Part shown: positions 1 through 11,901 of the stretch, in pieces
Position numbering within the stretch: position 1 is the stretch's first letter
How the letters are laid out: each line of letters begins with the position of its first letter
Source of the DNA: Paramecium octaurelia
Taxonomy: Eukaryota; Ciliophora; Oligohymenophorea; Peniculida; Parameciidae
Assembly: GCA_905182995.1 (NCBI GenBank)
Contig: CAJJDP010000036.1
Span: 124,001 to 188,000, forward strand
Length of the DNA: 64,000 nucleotides
Direction of reading: 5' to 3'
Program-made: the position numbers and the translations under genes
The notes under the pieces: generated by a model
Databases searched by the model: none
What the model was told of the DNA's origin: nothing
Seen by the model: only the letters and a program-made list of their open reading frames with translations

Positions 1-511
1 ATCAAAGTAGAGAAGTCAAAGGTGAGTTTAATATGTTAATTTTCATTTGAATTAATTCGGATTCCAGTAAGGTAAAAAAATAGATTCATAATATATATAG
101 AGGAGAGTTCTGTTAACATAAATAATGTTTTAGTCTGAATAGTTATTTAGAACTGATGTTTGCGATGGAACATAAAAAGTGGGTTTGCCCAATTTGTAAG
201 AAAGTGTGTTTTAATTTTATAATCGACAAATATTAGTAATGGATTCTGGATAGAGTGCGATAATTAGAGATAAATGTTGAAAGTGTCACTTTGAATTAGG
301 ATGTAAACAATTAAATAAGTATAAGGGAAGAGTAGATAAAGAAGATCCTCTATGCTAGATTATCTCAGAGGGCAAAATAAGGGATTATAATGATGTTATC
401 AAATGGGGATTCACCTAATTTTAAAGAAAGAGCAGAGAAATAGATGAGGATGATAACGGAAGTTCTATAGTTTTAGGGAGAAATGAAGGACAGACAATTA
501 TAATTGAATGA
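1..511 (+). CDS. SP-RING (PIAS/Siz-type) SUMO E3 ligase, 3' part
   Basis: The 5' end lies outside the window. The visible part encodes a MIZ/SP-RING zinc finger: RGEFCQHKQCFSLNSYL followed by WVCPICKKVCFNFIID gives the Cys/His spacing of PIAS and Siz proteins, which bind Ubc9 and transfer SUMO to nuclear substrates. A short VTLNQDG stretch follows, as in PIAS proteins just after the ring, then an acidic tail (REIDEDD) and a TGA at 509-511. Two introns are needed: 72-100 (29 nt) and 303-325 (23 nt, ending AAG). The second restores the VTLNQD-G frame. The SP-RING identity is strong; the substrate is unknown. The next gene starts 56 bp downstream on the same strand. Confidence 0.88.
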
Positions 512-567
512 TAATATAAATCCTTCATATTTATATAAATAAATTTATTAGAAAATAAAAGACTAAA

Positions 568-1367
568 ATGGAAGAAAAACAATTGACATTTTCTTAAAGA
601 CATGCTTAGAAATTTAATGGGGCATTAATAGAGATGATATCTATGGCTTTATTTGCTTATGGGTAAGAAAAATGTGAGAATTTAGGATTGTATGCTCAGA
701 AGGAAAGGATGGTAAGATAGCGTTAGCATTTTTCGGATCTTTAGCCTTATGTGCACCAATTAGTGGTGGACATATAAATCCAGCAGTAATTTAGATGTAA
801 TAAATAGGTGACATTAGCAATGTGGCTGACTAGATAAATATCAACTGGTACTTGTTTACTATATTGGATTGCTTAACTGATTGGTGCATTTGGTGGGGGA
901 TTCTTTTGCTATATGGTTTTGGGATAAATCAATAGTCCTATGGTGACTGATTTGAACTTTCATTGGATAATTGCAGACTTATGTGGTGAAGCTCTTGGAT
1001 CCTTCTCTTTCATTCTGATGATATTAATCTAATGTAAGATCTCTAAATAATTGAAAGGCAATCCCAAAACAACTTTCTCTGATAAGCCAATTGCTAGTAT
1101 AATTCTTATAACTCTGTCATTGCATTTATCAAGATGTTACACTTCACATTCTGGAGGTATCAAGAAGCAAAAATATATATAGGTTGTTTGAATCCTGGGA
1201 TGGCAGTGGCCTTGGAATTATTTTAGGTCTTAAAGACTAATGAGGTTGAGAGATTGGATTCTATGTGGGTATTCATAGCTGGACCTTTTGCTGGAGCCAT
1301 AGTTGCTGTTATATTCTTTAAATTAATTTATTAACCAGCATTTAATAGATATTATAAGAATGCATGA
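568..1367 (+). CDS. Aquaporin-like MIP channel with altered second NPA box
   Basis: Predicted 242-aa membrane channel of the major intrinsic protein family (water or small-solute pore). Three introns (663-685, 786-807, 1157-1182) give an uninterrupted frame. Loop B is canonical (ISGGHINPAVTLAMW). Loop E reads SGGCLNPGMAVALE, so the second NPA is NPG and the conserved arginine after it, part of the ar/R selectivity filter, is replaced by methionine. Hydrophobic segments fit six helices (for example IAQLIGAFGGGFFCYMV and WVFIAGPFAGAIVAVIFF). The ATG at 568 is the first in frame after the previous stop. The family is certain; transported solute cannot be read from the sequence, but a standard water filter is unlikely. 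Confidence 0.9.
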
Positions 1368-1402
1368 TATATATAAACAATTTTATTAATTTTAATTTAA
1401 TA

Positions 1403-4400
1403 TCAACACCACTACTAGACATATTGCCAAACACAAATTACAGCTGATATATGTACATTTAAAGATCGAATAACTCCATACTGAGGGATCTCAACACAAT
1501 TATCCATTAGTTCTATGTATTCAATAGGTAATCCAGTCTTTTCTCTACCCAACACTAAAACAGTCTTCTTGTCAAATTTGAAATTCACAATTGATTTGCT
1601 CTAACTTGTTTATTCTAATGCTACTAATTGATAACCTTATAGTCTCTTTAGTTACAAGTAATTCATTAAATGATCTTCCTTGATTTCCAAAATTGGTAAA
1701 TGCTATTCAGCACTAACACTAACAGCCTAATACTATTCATCCTATAGGATCTTTTTGTTGGGTAACACTAATTCTCTGCATCCAAATATTTCACAAGTTC
1801 TAGTCAGATGACCAAAGTTAGGTATTTTCTCTAACAAAGTTGCTACAACAATAATGTCTCCTACAATTTATCTTGGTTGATATGCCTTAAATAAATCAAA
1901 TTAATCCATTATCAAGTTGATTTTCCTTTAGAAATTTAATTATTGCGAATATTGTGTACTCAACTATTATCTTTCAACATATTAAAACCAAGGAGGAGGG
2001 GGATTTTCACTCATATTGTCTTCACTTTTCAGTTCGGCAATAGTTTGAGTGCATGTGTTCTTTAGTATTTCAATTATGGATGGATGAATAATCTCGCCAA
2101 ATGTATCAAATTATATTGTTAATATTCCATCTAAATCAAATGTTACCATCAATTTTTCATATCTCTCAATTAGAGCACCAATATTCTTAATGATCTTCTA
2201 GCATTCCCTATTACTTTCAAAATATTCAATGAAGTCCTTGTATTCCAATTTCTGCTTCTTTATATATTACAAACAGGTAGTTTGACAAAGGGATCTGATA
2301 TAGGCTACATTTGAACTAACTAAAGGAAATAGTTTATCAAAGAATTTCTATGAAAACTTATCTTATTAATTATGCAATAGGAATATGCAAGATATGAAAG
2401 TAGTAGGAATTTGGACATTTACTTTTAATTTTGGATCACTCAAAGTTTAAAGAATTCTTGGAGCCCAGATATCTGGATAATTATCTATCAAAAAACTCAT
2501 CATCAATTCAATATATTATCTATATTGAGGATTATTCAAAGTATCAAATGCCTTCCAAATTAACTATTCCAATTCTACTAAATATTTCTTATCATCGCCA
2601 AACACTTTCTAATAATTGTCTGGTTTCAATAAATATTTTAAGCAGCAAATGTTTTACCAAACATGCAACTTCATCCTGAATTATTTAGTGTATTGCATAT
2701 AAGCATTCTTATATCTATCCTTAATTGACACTTCTATCAAGAATTTAATGTAATAGAGTAATTCCTTTTCGTACCCTCCCTATTTTCCCAATTCAAATAA
2801 GAAATTGAATACCAAAAACCTTGGATATGCCCCATAAAATTCCCCTTTGCATGAAATCAAATGCTTAACATTGTTTGCTAATGGGACGTATTGTTCTGAT
2901 GATGCCAAAATTTCAGAGGAATCATACCCTCTCAATTCACTTCCTTTTATTAACTTAAATAACACATAGTAAAATGTGGGTAATCTATTAGGATGCTTAT
3001 GTAAACATATAATTAAATTATTTGCTATCTTCCTTTATATAACCCATTGTTTTTAGTGCTATTTCATTATCACTCTAATAACCTATTCAACTGCCTCATA
3101 CAACTCTCCTTCAAAAAAGCATGGATCAATAATAAAATCTACATATGCTAATATTTCATCTAAATTAGTATGAGTTCCAAACACATGCATCATCTATTGA
3201 AAAGAGTTTATAGCAACTTACTTAAATTGCTCACTTGATTCTTTATTGAATGCTATCTCTGGTCCATACACAGATCTTAATAATTAATACAAAGTTATTG
3301 AATCATAAGCATTGAATTAATCAGTGATATCAATTATATTGTTGATTAAATTTTATACTTAAGCATGATACTCTTAAGGTTTGTGATTTACTTCTCTGAA
3401 TAAGGTTAAGATATGACTTAAATAGTGTAAAGTCAAGTTTTTTAATTATCTGTCTTACTCAATGCTTTGCAATTTGCTTAATAATTACAAACCATATTTT
3501 AAAAATAGCTCTTCTACAAACAATCCTGTTTTATTTCTTTTTGCTTATTGTAATGCAATATTAGTAGCCTTTAAGGTTTTAATTAGCAATTCTAAATGAA
3601 TGATATTGAAGTTATCAAACTACTACTAAAACAAGAACCCAACAAATTTACTCATCTATTAAGTCAATAATGGAACTGATTCAAAATGCTATAATGATGC
3701 TATCCAAAGCTCTTCAGTGACAATCATAGCCCCTTCTAAATCCAGAGTTAAATAGGCAAATAACCCAGAACTTATTTATTCTAAAAATTGAACTTGATTA
3801 GATGTTTTTAAAATGTAATTTAGTTATTCTAAAATTCTATGTTTAGTTTCCTTTTGAGTATAAGTACTGGTGTATATTTGTTACAATTATGATATTATTG
3901 GTTGATAAAAAGTTAAGAACAATTTATGATCTTAAGTTAGATGGTATATCACAGCAAATTAATGGTAATTTGAATTTAGATCAAATGCTTTTTGTTATTC
4001 TTATGCGTACAATAAAAATTCTTCAGTTATTAATGATTTCAAGAGTTCCGATATGTTGTTCAAAAAGAGACAATCAAAAGGAATTACTTTGATGAGTTAA
4101 AATAATTAATCAGCATTAGTATTCTATTTAAATAAATGGAGCACTGCTTACAATAATTGTATTCTTTTTCTTAAATTTAATCTCATTAAATTTTATTCAA
4201 TAAATTGAACTAGCAATGCAAATTATGTAATTTCTACTTTAATATCTTTCAAAGCTACACTGAAGGCTCCAACAGCCAATGGATACTATATATTATGAAC
4301 CATTTATATAATCACATCGTCAATATAAGGAATCTTTGCTAAGAACTATTTAAGAAGTTCAAAAAATTTAGAGTCTCCTTCCAAAGGAGTATCAAGATAA

Positions 4401-6544
4401 AACACTGGCTTATTCAAAACTGGTATAATTATTTCAATAATTAAAGGCTTAAGATAATTGACATCAATTTATTTTTTGAATAAGGATTTAATACAATTTT
4501 TGATTGTTTTTTCATTTGTGTGTTAAGCTGCTTTGTTGATCAGGATGAATAAAGGCCTGATATTTTAGAATAATTGTCTTTTCAATTCATTGTCTACTTT
4601 GAATTGCTATTATTGGGTAAATGGATCCATTTTAACCCACACATCCTTTGTTAAATGAGTTCCAAAGCTGTCTAGTGTAATATATAAGTCTGTGAACAAT
4701 TTGAAATGCTATTATATCTTTTCATCATCAATATTGATTAAAACTTCATTTAGAACAGAAACACAAATCTTATTGTTGGTGAGATCAGAGTAAACTTAAT
4801 AGGAATCATGTAAAGCTTACCAAAATTATTCATATACCATTAATTACTTAACACTCTTACTGAATAAAGCTATTTTAATTAGTTCACTACAATGTAGTTT
4901 GAAATCTACATTCTTTGGATTGTGTTGTTGGAAGATCTAGGGTAAATACTTGACAAAGTTCAATCTAATTTCATCATCATTTATAATGAAGGCATAGATA
5001 ATTGATCTGATTTCTTAGAATTATTGAGCGACGAATTTTTAACTTTTCTCTGTATATATATCTTCTGAAAACAATACGAATTCCATTGCTCTATCCAGAA
5101 CCCATTGTTTTTGCACTTTTAATAAAGAAAATAAGTTCTTGTATAACTTTTTCACTTTATCAACTATGATCATTGTTTGATCATTTACATTCAAAAGACT
5201 CTCATAAATAGGCTTAATTATTTTCTCTATGTAACCCTAAGTTGAAATATAGTTAGAACATAGATTTCTCAATTGCTCCTCTGTGCAAATAGAAAGTATT
5301 CTTTTTGTGGCTAGAAATCAATGATTTAATTACTTTGTAGATTATCAATTGAAATTTCAAAGGTTCTCTCAATTAATTCCATGGAGACTTCGCATTTCAA
5401 TCTTTTGTAGCATAATATCAAAATATCTATGTTTGGTTAAGATATCCATTCAGATTTAAGTTCATTTGTCAATGCTTGATTCAATGCTTCTTAAACTTCT
5501 TCCTTCTAGTATTTATGGACACAAATATCAATCAGGGGCTTTAAGGATACATGTTTGCCACTGGACTTTTTTTGTTCCACATATTCTTAAATTTGTAATA
5601 ATTCTTTCACAAACATTCGCAAATTAAAATTTTTATTTATAAATAGTTTAATTAATCATTGTTATCCTCTAAAATCTTATATTTTCTCTAATGTCAACTT
5701 AATTTCCAATTTGATTTATTTGATAACATTCACATTCTTGTTTGGTAAGCCTGTATAATATTCATACTCCATCATTTTTAATTGTAGATACTGATTTAAA
5801 TCATTGATGGATTGCATTTAATTTATTTACTCTGGAGCATAAACCTTCTAATCTTCATTTATTTTTTCCATCTTTGGAGTGACCTATTATTATACTTTTT
5901 ATTCATTTGTTTAAATTTTTGTTTGTTATTAAGGCAGAGAGGGTTATTAATCTGGGTTTTCTTAGTAAATCTTAGGTTAGATTCGATTTTATCGCTTCTA
6001 TTAAACCCACTATTCCACATTATTAAGATTTCCATTGTCTTTAGTGAGTTTATTTTTCAGTTGAAGTTTTCTGGTTTCTGAGTTCCAAAGTTTGAAATAC
6101 AAGCGAAGACTTCTTTATTGAATTTGCTTGATATTCTAACTAGTAGTGATATTTGCTATAAAACCTTTCAGGATTTTGCGTTTAAGTTTTTAAATTTGTT
6201 GAGATCTAAAGTTATTTGCCATTTCCTTTTTATAATGCAAGGTGACTAACCTTTTGCTATTTTAAATAAATCCATTAAAGTATTTTCTGATAAGGAATTT
6301 ATAGTTGAATATCAATAGTTTCTTGTAAAACAGGTCTCTTTTGTATTTATAGTTCTTCTAGCCATACCAACGCTTGATCCAGGCTTAAAATGCTTTCTTC
6401 ATTAAATTTTGATCTTTTGTATACATTAGCGACATTAAAGATTATCTAGCTAGATGTCATTCAATACCTCTGCTTAATTTATTTTTGAGTTATTTTATGC
6501 CATTGTTTAAAGATTTCAGAAAGGAATTCATATTCATTACTCAT
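1403..6544 (-). CDS. TARBP1/Trm3-like tRNA (guanosine-2'-O) methyltransferase
   Basis: About 1713 aa, very long as in the TARBP1/Trm3 family, which methylates the 2'-OH of G18 in tRNA. The C-terminus is a SpoU (SPOUT) domain: IVGDIIVVATLLEKIPNFG and HLTRTCEIFGCRELVLP form motif 1, VLVLGREKTGLP is motif 2 and VEIPQYGVIRSLNVHISA is motif 3 (AdoMet-binding trefoil knot). The upstream part is a helical repeat-like region, as expected for the N-terminal scaffold. The start is the first ATG at 6544, 75 bp after the asparagine synthetase stop, and start and stop share one frame (5142 nt divisible by 3), so few or no introns are needed. I did not check every codon of the middle for short introns. The family call is firm; residue 18 is by homology. 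Confidence 0.87.
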
Positions 6545-6619
6545 TTTATTTCTATATATATTTTTGAATGAACAATAACAATAAAATAATAATTAATAAT
6601 TTGATTACATAAATGGATA

Positions 6620-8516
6620 TCATAATTAGAAATGCTCCTGCACTTTGGAAATATCCTCAGTTGAACGATCATCATCTAATTAGGTGATTACCTTGATTGC
6701 ATCATTGTGAACAGCTAATACAGCTCTTCCTGATTCATCTGTATTCTTTTTGAATGCTTCATCCCATTCTAAAGCCTAAAAGATGATAAATATAGATAAC
6801 TTTTTCGGTTGAACAAGCAATGGATCGGGCAAAAGGAACAGTCAGAACAGCACTTTCACTCGGGAAATAGGATGAATAAATCTATCTAAACCAATATTAT
6901 TCTTTGTTCCTGGGTGTTGATATTGGGTACTTGATAGATGCTTAAGAAAATTCTTAATCCGAGATTAAATAATTAGCTCGCTTCATAATACCATCTCTCC
7001 AACTATAACCAACTCCATCACTAAACTATTCTTTTTATCTCCATAGAATTTCCTATGGCACAAATGGATGCTCTAAATCCTCAAATGCTTTTCTTAGAAT
7101 ATATTTTTCCATTTGAGGTTCGAAGGCATTAATCATCTTATATTTGGGATCTATTTGCATAACATATTCTATCCATTATTTATTCATGAATGGAGGCCGA
7201 GTCTCAATACCCCATGCCAAACAAGCTTTGTTGGCTCTGAGAAGATCATACTTATGTAAATCATGAAGTTTTCTGATTAATTCTTAATGAAATTCTACTC
7301 TGTTAGGTGCTTTATGGAAATACAAATATCCACCAAATAACTCATCACTTCCTTCACCTGTCAAACATATTTTGATTCCCAATGCTTTGATTCTTCTACA
7401 CATCATATACATAGGAGTTGATGCTCTAATGGTTGTATTATTGAATGTCTCTGTATGATATATAACTTCAGGGATGTAATCCAATCCTTCATCTACTGTA
7501 TACGTGAATGAGTGATGTTCAAATCCATGGAAATCTGCCACCTTCTTAGCATAATGTAAATCTGGAGATCCTTCCAATCCAATGCAAAAGGAATGAACTT
7601 TCCTCATTCCTCTCTTACTCAAATCTATTTCTCCTCTCTTTATTAATTTAGCCACAATTCCAGCTACTATTGAAGAATCAACACTATTATAGTCATCATT
7701 AAAAAGATACCCTCCTGAAATAAACAATCCAAATGGAGCATCGCCTTGAACTTCTCTTCGAACCACTTCCACAAACTTATCCCTCAACTCTTAAAAATTG
7801 ATCGCTCCTGTTGGTATATGATCAAAGTTATTCCAAATTGGATTATACCATCTCTTAATCTCATATGTTTCATCAATATAATGGCCTAAATATTATATAT
7901 ATATATATAACCTGGAGGGAACTATCTGACTTCGACAACCTAATCATGAATTCCTTTCAACTCAGAGGATAAAAACAGAGATCCGTCTTCATTATATCCA
8001 TAATATAATGGTATTATACCAATATGATCTCTCCCCGCTTAAAATGATTTCTTACTCATATCAATTAGAACAGTTGCAAACATCCCATTCAAGTGATTCC
8101 AGAAGGTTCCTGCCCCATACTATATTTAATCTACCCTTCATACCTCTTTGTATAACATTCCTACTATCTCTGTGTCAGAATTACTGCTAAATCCATATTT
8201 CTTCTCCAACATGGGTCTTACATCCCAGTAATCATATAGCTCCCCATTCTGCATAAAGATTATATTTTCATCATCCACCATCCTAAAAGGTTGTCTCCCT
8301 TTATCACTTAGATCAACTAATCCCAACCTTTCGTGGGAAATCACATGATACAGGCCAGGGCTGATTTCCTTAAAATTACTCGAAAATTATTACAAGAACA
8401 ATTATCTTTGATCTATCTGGACCTCTATGTCTTATCCTTCTTGATAGTTCATAAGCTTTTGCTCTTACAGATACCTCTGTTCCTTTTACATTTAAAATTG
8501 CCAAAATTCCACACAT
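6620..8516 (-). CDS. ASNS: Asparagine synthetase (glutamine-hydrolysing)
   Basis: About 589 aa once five short introns are removed. It makes asparagine from aspartate, glutamine and ATP in the cytosol. MCGILAILN puts the catalytic Cys at position 2 of the Ntn glutaminase domain; RHRGPD and SHERLGLVDL follow. The synthetase domain has the PP-loop SGGVDSSIVAGI, then FCIGLEGSPDLHYAKKVAD, LTGEGSDELFGGY and an ETRPPFMNKQW segment. The intron inside the PP-loop codons (7684-7710) is 27 nt, a multiple of three with no TGA, so unspliced RNA would still be open and would insert nine residues into the ATP site. Other introns are 24-26 nt. The stop TGA is at 6620-6622. A second, divergent member of this fold (ASNSD1-like) lies at 50.9-52.7 kb. 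Confidence 0.95.
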
Positions 8517-9096
8517 TGATCAAATAAAGATTATATTCCTCCTCTTCCTTTTACTAACCTTAAATAGGAAAGAATAATTCGTAGTTTAGAATACTATCAT
8601 TAATAAATTGACGAAGAAACTTCAATACCTACTAATTATATAAAAACGATTTAAATTGATTAATAATAATTTATAATATTAATTATTAATATAAATTTTA
8701 TAAATTTAATAAACATCATGAAATATAATTGCAATCCCACTATTCTGAGTCATGCTTTAACTATGATTGGAAAGACCGATCATTTTCAGAATATTCTTAT
8801 TATTTAATCGATAAAAATTATTCTCCTGTTTTTAAGCGGTTTATCAAAAATAGGAAGGTCATTATACTTAATTCGAAACAAAAGACCATATTTAATTTAA
8901 CTATTGGCAATTAATATTATAATTTTTTATAAAATATTGATATTTTTAAATCAAACATCAGACATAAAATAATCTCACCATCAGGAAGCATATAAGTAGA
9001 GTGATTTAACATCACTAAGAAATTTAAGCTAAAATCTATAATGAGATAATAAATTTTAAAAGAGCTGTAGAGAGAAAAGAGAAATTCTTATTATAA
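8517..9096. other. Intergenic, with one doubtful ORF (8718-9044, +)
   Basis: AT-rich spacer upstream of the asparagine synthetase start. With the ciliate code a 108-codon plus-strand frame runs from ATG 8718 to TGA 9044. With only TGA as stop such lengths arise by chance, and the product (MKYNCNPTILSHALTM...) resembles nothing I know and is irregularly hydrophobic. I would not call it a gene without transcript support. Confidence 0.4.
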
Positions 9097-9148
9097 TTTT
9101 TGTTCTATTTAATTTAATAAATTATCCTTTTAATTAATAAAAAAGGTA

Positions 9149-9221
9149 GGGAGTACTAGGATTTGTTGCTAGGAGAAGCGAGATCTACAATCTCCTGTTC
9201 TGACTAATGGGCTATACCCCC
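9149..9221 (-). ncRNA. tRNA-like folded element (degenerate tRNA-Tyr?), copy 1
   Basis: A GC-richer island in AT-rich spacer. On the minus strand it is 73 nt, with a possible 7-bp acceptor (GGGGGTA with TACTCCC, one G-U), an anticodon-like hairpin with loop TTGTAGA (U33, anticodon GTA, purine 37) and a CTAG/CTAG hairpin at the T-arm position. The D-arm pairs poorly, has no GG, and the T-loop lacks TTC, so this is not a normal tRNA. A T6 run follows on the minus strand (and also lies just beyond the plus-strand end), as for pol III termination. It could be a tRNA relic, another small RNA, or chance. Confidence 0.25.
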
Positions 9222-9285
9222 TTATTGCTTTTTTATTTCTATATTTTATTGTTGGTAAAATGAAAATTTTTTGCATATATAATAA

Positions 9286-9956
9286 TCATTTTTTATCCTT
9301 AATATTGTAAATTGTAATCTAATTATTTAGAAAAGAATTCTTTCCAAATGGAAGTTTGCTTTCTTGTAATTTGAATTTTGCAGATAATTTTGAGTATCTT
9401 GTATTCTACTTCTGCTCATTCAAGTATTTTAGTGAACTCATTCTTCTGGGCATATGATAGAATGGATTTTTTCCAATATTTGTTCTAAATATGTTGTATC
9501 CAAAAAGCTTTTTATAGCTTTTTATTAAATGTAAAGCATTATTTTACAATTGATCTGGTGTTTTATAAGAATTATTGAATCTAAATTAAAATAAATCAAA
9601 TAAATCCTCGTATTTACACTCATCTTACCATATATTAATTGAATCCTATGATTACTCACTATCTGATTGATTCTAATCAGTGTCATTCTTTGCATAACAA
9701 ACAATCGTAGGTTCTTTGTTCGGTTTTTGTAAATTTTCCTCTATAAAAGAAATTGATCTTTTTGAAAATTTCACTTCGAACTGATTATTATAACTCTTTA
9801 ATTTTGAAGCTAAATTCACATATGTTAATTACGTGTTGTGTTCTATCGGGAGGTTCCTTTGCCATTGTTATTTTGATTCGTTTATAGAAGGTTTTGTGAA
9901 GAAGGAATCTTATATTATTTAGGCACAATATTTTCTTTATTACACCAGGTTTTCAT
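9286..9956 (-). CDS. Unknown protein, copy 1 of duplicated block
   Basis: Predicted 215-aa soluble protein with one 23-nt intron (9810-9832). The N-terminus is Asn/Gln/Lys rich (MKTWCNKENIVP), with no signal peptide or membrane segment. The C-terminal half has a compact, mixed composition (WQDECKYEDLFDLF, KSYKKLFGYNIFRTN, HMPRRMSSLKYLNEQK) that looks folded or helical. I recognise no family. The stop TGA is at 9286-9288. An identical copy lies at 10675-11345, so the two may be one genomic locus. Confidence 0.7.
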
Positions 9957-10484
9957 TAAATGAAAAAATAAATTGTGTTTTTTTACTTCGAAACTCACTT
10001 CGAAATATGAACTAAAAATTTTTATGGATATAAGATTGTAACAACTCTAATTATTTTAAAAATTATTATATTATTATTATTTTTCTTAAAAATTTATTAT
10101 TTCTATTTTGAATCAATTGATTATTATCTAAGAGATTTGATAAGCATCTATAAATCTGTGTTTATTTCTATATCAAAATGTTAATTTTTTCTCAGAAGTC
10201 AAAATGTATATAAGTTATAATCCTAATTTATTACATTGTCTTCCTTAGCCAAATTGAAAGGATCAGAATTATGGAATAAAGTTTTGATTAATACATTTTT
10301 GATTAGAATTTTAGAAACCTTATTAAATAGAATAGTTAATATCATAGAATAATAATTTAATATTGTTTCAGAATATTAACCATTCAATATCAAAAATCAA
10401 ATTGAAATTAAAAAGTGAATCTAATTTACAATAAAATTTACTGCCATAACGATTAATAAATTATATATGAAATAAGAATAAATA
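9957..10484. other. AT-rich spacer in the repeat, no convincing gene
   Basis: Mostly A/T runs. A 75-codon plus-strand frame (ATG 10178 to TGA 10405) exists under the ciliate code, but its length is not beyond chance and its product is unrecognisable. The same sequence follows the second copy of the gene (11346-11873). Confidence 0.5.
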
Positions 10485-10485
10485 N
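10485..10485. other. Single ambiguous base (N) at a probable contig join
   Basis: The only N in the window. It sits exactly between the end of repeat copy 1 and the start of copy 2, as expected when two contigs with an undetected overlap are concatenated. Confidence 0.9.
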
Positions 10486-10537
10486 TTTTTGTTCTATTTA
10501 ATTTAATAAATTATCCTTTTAATTAATAAAAAAGGTA

Positions 10538-10610
10538 GGGAGTACTAGGATTTGTTGCTAGGAGAAGCGAGATCTACAATCTCCTGTTCTGACTAATGGG
10601 CTATACCCCC
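10538..10610 (-). ncRNA. tRNA-like folded element, copy 2
   Basis: Same sequence as 9149-9221, shifted by 1389 bp; the same reservations apply. Confidence 0.22.
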
Positions 10611-10674
10611 TTATTGCTTTTTTATTTCTATATTTTATTGTTGGTAAAATGAAAATTTTTTGCATATATAATAA

Positions 10675-11345
10675 TCATTTTTTATCCTTAATATTGTAAA
10701 TTGTAATCTAATTATTTAGAAAAGAATTCTTTCCAAATGGAAGTTTGCTTTCTTGTAATTTGAATTTTGCAGATAATTTTGAGTATCTTGTATTCTACTT
10801 CTGCTCATTCAAGTATTTTAGTGAACTCATTCTTCTGGGCATATGATAGAATGGATTTTTTCCAATATTTGTTCTAAATATGTTGTATCCAAAAAGCTTT
10901 TTATAGCTTTTTATTAAATGTAAAGCATTATTTTACAATTGATCTGGTGTTTTATAAGAATTATTGAATCTAAATTAAAATAAATCAAATAAATCCTCGT
11001 ATTTACACTCATCTTACCATATATTAATTGAATCCTATGATTACTCACTATCTGATTGATTCTAATCAGTGTCATTCTTTGCATAACAAACAATCGTAGG
11101 TTCTTTGTTCGGTTTTTGTAAATTTTCCTCTATAAAAGAAATTGATCTTTTTGAAAATTTCACTTCGAACTGATTATTATAACTCTTTAATTTTGAAGCT
11201 AAATTCACATATGTTAATTACGTGTTGTGTTCTATCGGGAGGTTCCTTTGCCATTGTTATTTTGATTCGTTTATAGAAGGTTTTGTGAAGAAGGAATCTT
11301 ATATTATTTAGGCACAATATTTTCTTTATTACACCAGGTTTTCAT
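10675..11345 (-). CDS. Unknown protein, copy 2 of duplicated block
   Basis: Same one-intron, 215-aa gene as at 9286-9956, including intron sequence and flanks (intron at 11199-11221). No synonymous differences were seen. If the repeat is an assembly artefact, this is the same gene counted twice. Confidence 0.65.
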
Positions 11346-11901
11346 TAAATGAAAAAATAAATTGTGTTTTTTTACTTCGAAACTCACTTCGAAATATGAA
11401 CTAAAAATTTTTATGGATATAAGATTGTAACAACTCTAATTATTTTAAAAATTATTATATTATTATTATTTTTCTTAAAAATTTATTATTTCTATTTTGA
11501 ATCAATTGATTATTATCTAAGAGATTTGATAAGCATCTATAAATCTGTGTTTATTTCTATATCAAAATGTTAATTTTTTCTCAGAAGTCAAAATGTATAT
11601 AAGTTATAATCCTAATTTATTACATTGTCTTCCTTAGCCAAATTGAAAGGATCAGAATTATGGAATAAAGTTTTGATTAATACATTTTTGATTAGAATTT
11701 TAGAAACCTTATTAAATAGAATAGTTAATATCATAGAATAATAATTTAATATTGTTTCAGAATATTAACCATTCAATATCAAAAATCAAATTGAAATTAA
11801 AAAGTGAATCTAATTTACAATAAAATTTACTGCCATAACGATTAATAAATTATATATGAAATAAGAATAAATACTATTTATTTTAATGATGAAAATCTTA
11901 A

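Larger units (their letters stand above)
9097..10484. repeat. 1388-bp direct repeat, copy 1
   Basis: This block recurs from 10486 to 11873 at an offset of 1389 bp. I compared the two blocks line by line and saw no difference, including in non-coding parts. Only a single N (10485) separates the copies. It contains the unknown gene at 9286-9956, a structured-RNA candidate and about 530 bp of AT-rich spacer. An assembly join is the simplest explanation. Confidence 0.95.
10486..11873. repeat. 1388-bp direct repeat, copy 2
   Basis: Second copy of the block at 9097-10484. Its left edge abuts the N; its right edge continues directly into the downstream TMP gene region. Identical as far as read. Confidence 0.95.

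Noticed and set aside
5812..6081. Plus-strand open frame of about 90 codons
   Set aside because: Antisense to the methyltransferase gene; hydrophobic shadow caused by AT-rich codons of the real gene.
9149..9221. Functional tRNA-Tyr
   Set aside because: D-arm does not pair, GG of the D-loop and TTC of the T-loop are absent; kept only as a weak RNA candidate.
9097..11873. Recent biological tandem gene duplication
   Set aside because: Complete identity including spacer, together with an N exactly at the junction, fits an assembly join better.
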